DNA of 7,021 nucleotides. Origin: Blastocatellia bacterium UBA7656 (GTDB lineage Bacteria > Acidobacteriota > Blastocatellia > UBA7656). The position numbers and the translations under genes are program-made. Positions 6,213-7,021 of this stretch are shown piece by piece. Numbering within the stretch: position 1 is the first letter of the stretch; the number at the start of each line of letters is the position of its first letter. Under the pieces are notes generated by a model, which ran no database searches, was not told the origin of the DNA, and saw nothing but the letters and a program-made list of their open reading frames with translations. The stretch spans positions 1-7,021 of the forward strand of contig DLHY01000105.1 of NCBI GenBank assembly GCA_002483445.1, read 5' to 3'.

Positions 6213-7001
6213 ATGTTTTCGATCCAAATTTCCATGCTTTCTCTGACGCTCGCTTTTCCATCGATGGCAATGCTGTCGTGCGCGCAGACACAGTTTTTGA
6301 ATCGCTCAGTGGCGGCGGGCGAGGCGACTTATCGCTATAAGGTTTTTCTGCCCGCAGGATGGAAGCGCGAAGAGCCCGTGCCGGTCATTTTGTTTCTGCA
6401 CGGAGCGGGCGAACGGGGAGAGGACAACGAAGCGCAGGCCAGCGTCGGGCTTGGCCCCACCGTCTCAAGGCAGAAGAATTTTCCGTTCATCGTCGTGCTT
6501 CCTCAATGCCCGCGCGGTCGCTGGTGGCCCGAACCTCAAATGCAGGCTCAGGCGCTCAAGGCTCTCGAACAAACTATAGAAGAATTCAACGGTGACAAAA
6601 CGCGAATTTATCTGACAGGGCTTTCTATGGGCGGATACGGACTATGGGCTATCGCTGCGGCCAATCCGGGAATGTTCGCCGCGATTGCGCCCGTCTGCGG
6701 AGGCATACGCCCGCCTCGCGGTCTCCCTAATCCTCCCGGCACAATCGATACGAACGCCGTTGCCGACCCTTACACTGAAGCGGCGAAAAAAATCGGCAAG
6801 ACCCCGGTGTGGGTTTTTCACGGATCGGCTGACAGCGTGGTTCCCGTGACTGAATCTCAGAAGATGGTCGAAGCGCTCAAAGCCGCGGGCGGCAGAGTTC
6901 GCTACACGGAATATGCGGGAGTCGGTCATAACTCATGGGATCGCGCTTATTCTGAAGCGGAACTTTTTACGTGGCTGCTTTCTTATCGACTCGACAGGTA
7001 G
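6213..7001 (+). CDS. Exported alpha/beta hydrolase (esterase / PHB-depolymerase-like)
   Basis: The product has 262 residues. The start is set by GAAGGGAG (6199-6206), 6 bases before ATG 6213. The first 24 residues are hydrophobic and end near MLSCAQ, which reads as a signal peptide but has no Lys or Arg at its start. Cys23 might be a lipoprotein Cys, though MLSC departs from the usual lipobox. The rest is a compact alpha/beta hydrolase: oxyanion strand FLHGAGERG (61-69), nucleophile elbow GLSMGG with Ser138, acid loop HGSADSVVP with Asp207, and GVGHNSW with His239, in the right order and spacing. These fit the esterase/PHB-depolymerase/feruloyl-esterase (CE1-like) group, so it probably hydrolyses an ester in the periplasm or outside the cell. 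Peptidase activity (prolyl-oligopeptidase-like) is less likely, because the N-terminal propeller is absent. The substrate is unknown. There is no functional link to the kinase gene upstream beyond proximity. Confidence 0.88.
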   Translation: MFSIQISMLSLTLAFPSMAMLSCAQTQFLNRSVAAGEATYRYKVFLPAGWKREEPVPVILFLHGAGERGEDNEAQASVGLGPTVSRQKNFPFIVVLPQCPRGRWWPEPQMQAQALKALEQTIEEFNGDKTRIYLTGLSMGGYGLWAIAAANPGMFAAIAPVCGGIRPPRGLPNPPGTIDTNAVADPYTEAAKKIGKTPVWVFHGSADSVVPVTESQKMVEALKAAGGRVRYTEYAGVGHNSWDRAYSEAELFTWLLSYRLDR

Positions 7002-7021
7002 ATGTCAGATGTTAGTGGCTA
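7002..7021. repeat. Start of another heptanucleotide-like array, cut by the window edge
   Basis: Directly after the hydrolase stop codon (6999-7001) come ATGTCAG and ATGTTAG, then TGGCTA, which would complete a third unit with one more base. The first unit shares the TCAG core with the arrays at 6110 and 6168. Only about 2.9 units are visible, so this is tentative. Confidence 0.5.

Overview
This is chromosomal-looking bacterial DNA with six genes, all on the + strand, separated by gaps of about 60 to 190 bases. G+C is moderate, in the mid-50s percent by eye. The gene content suggests a Gram-negative soil-type bacterium: a zinc-ribbon Ser/Thr kinase with an extracytoplasmic YARHG domain, a second protein with tandem YARHG domains, a tricorn-like S41 peptidase, an exported LolA-like protein and a secreted alpha/beta hydrolase. 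Acidobacteriota, perhaps class Blastocatellia, is my best guess. It rests on gene style only, because there is no rRNA or other marker gene.

Layout: 3-815 is the 3' part of a gene encoding three tandem YARHG domains, whose true start lies before the window. 816-1005 holds a short palindrome and a fold-back repeat. 1006-2289 encodes an exported S41 peptidase with a PDZ-like region, and 2377-3120 an exported LolA/LolB-like protein; these two may be co-transcribed. 3121-3287 contains an inverted pair of heptamer arrays. 3288-4379 encodes a two-domain GNAT-like acyltransferase. 4442-6109 encodes a transmembrane Ser/Thr kinase (zinc ribbon, kinase, membrane helix, YARHG). 6110-6212 is almost filled by two further heptamer arrays. 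6213-7001 encodes an exported esterase-like hydrolase, and another heptamer-like array begins right after its stop and runs off the window.

How the genes fit together: four of the six products appear to act in or face the cell envelope (kinase sensor tail, peptidase, LolA-like protein, hydrolase), and the YARHG protein probably does too. No metabolic pathway is evident. The shared theme is YARHG: one domain is the outward-facing tail of the kinase, and three make up the visible part of the first protein. A common extracytoplasmic ligand or partner is possible but is inference.

The most unusual non-coding signal is a set of intergenic tandem repeats with an exact 7-base period. Two of them sit as inverted pairs able to fold back. 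They resemble in period, not in sequence, the heptanucleotide STRR repeats described in cyanobacteria. I saw no tRNA, rRNA, CRISPR array, transposase or phage gene. No gene-free stretch exceeds 300 bases.
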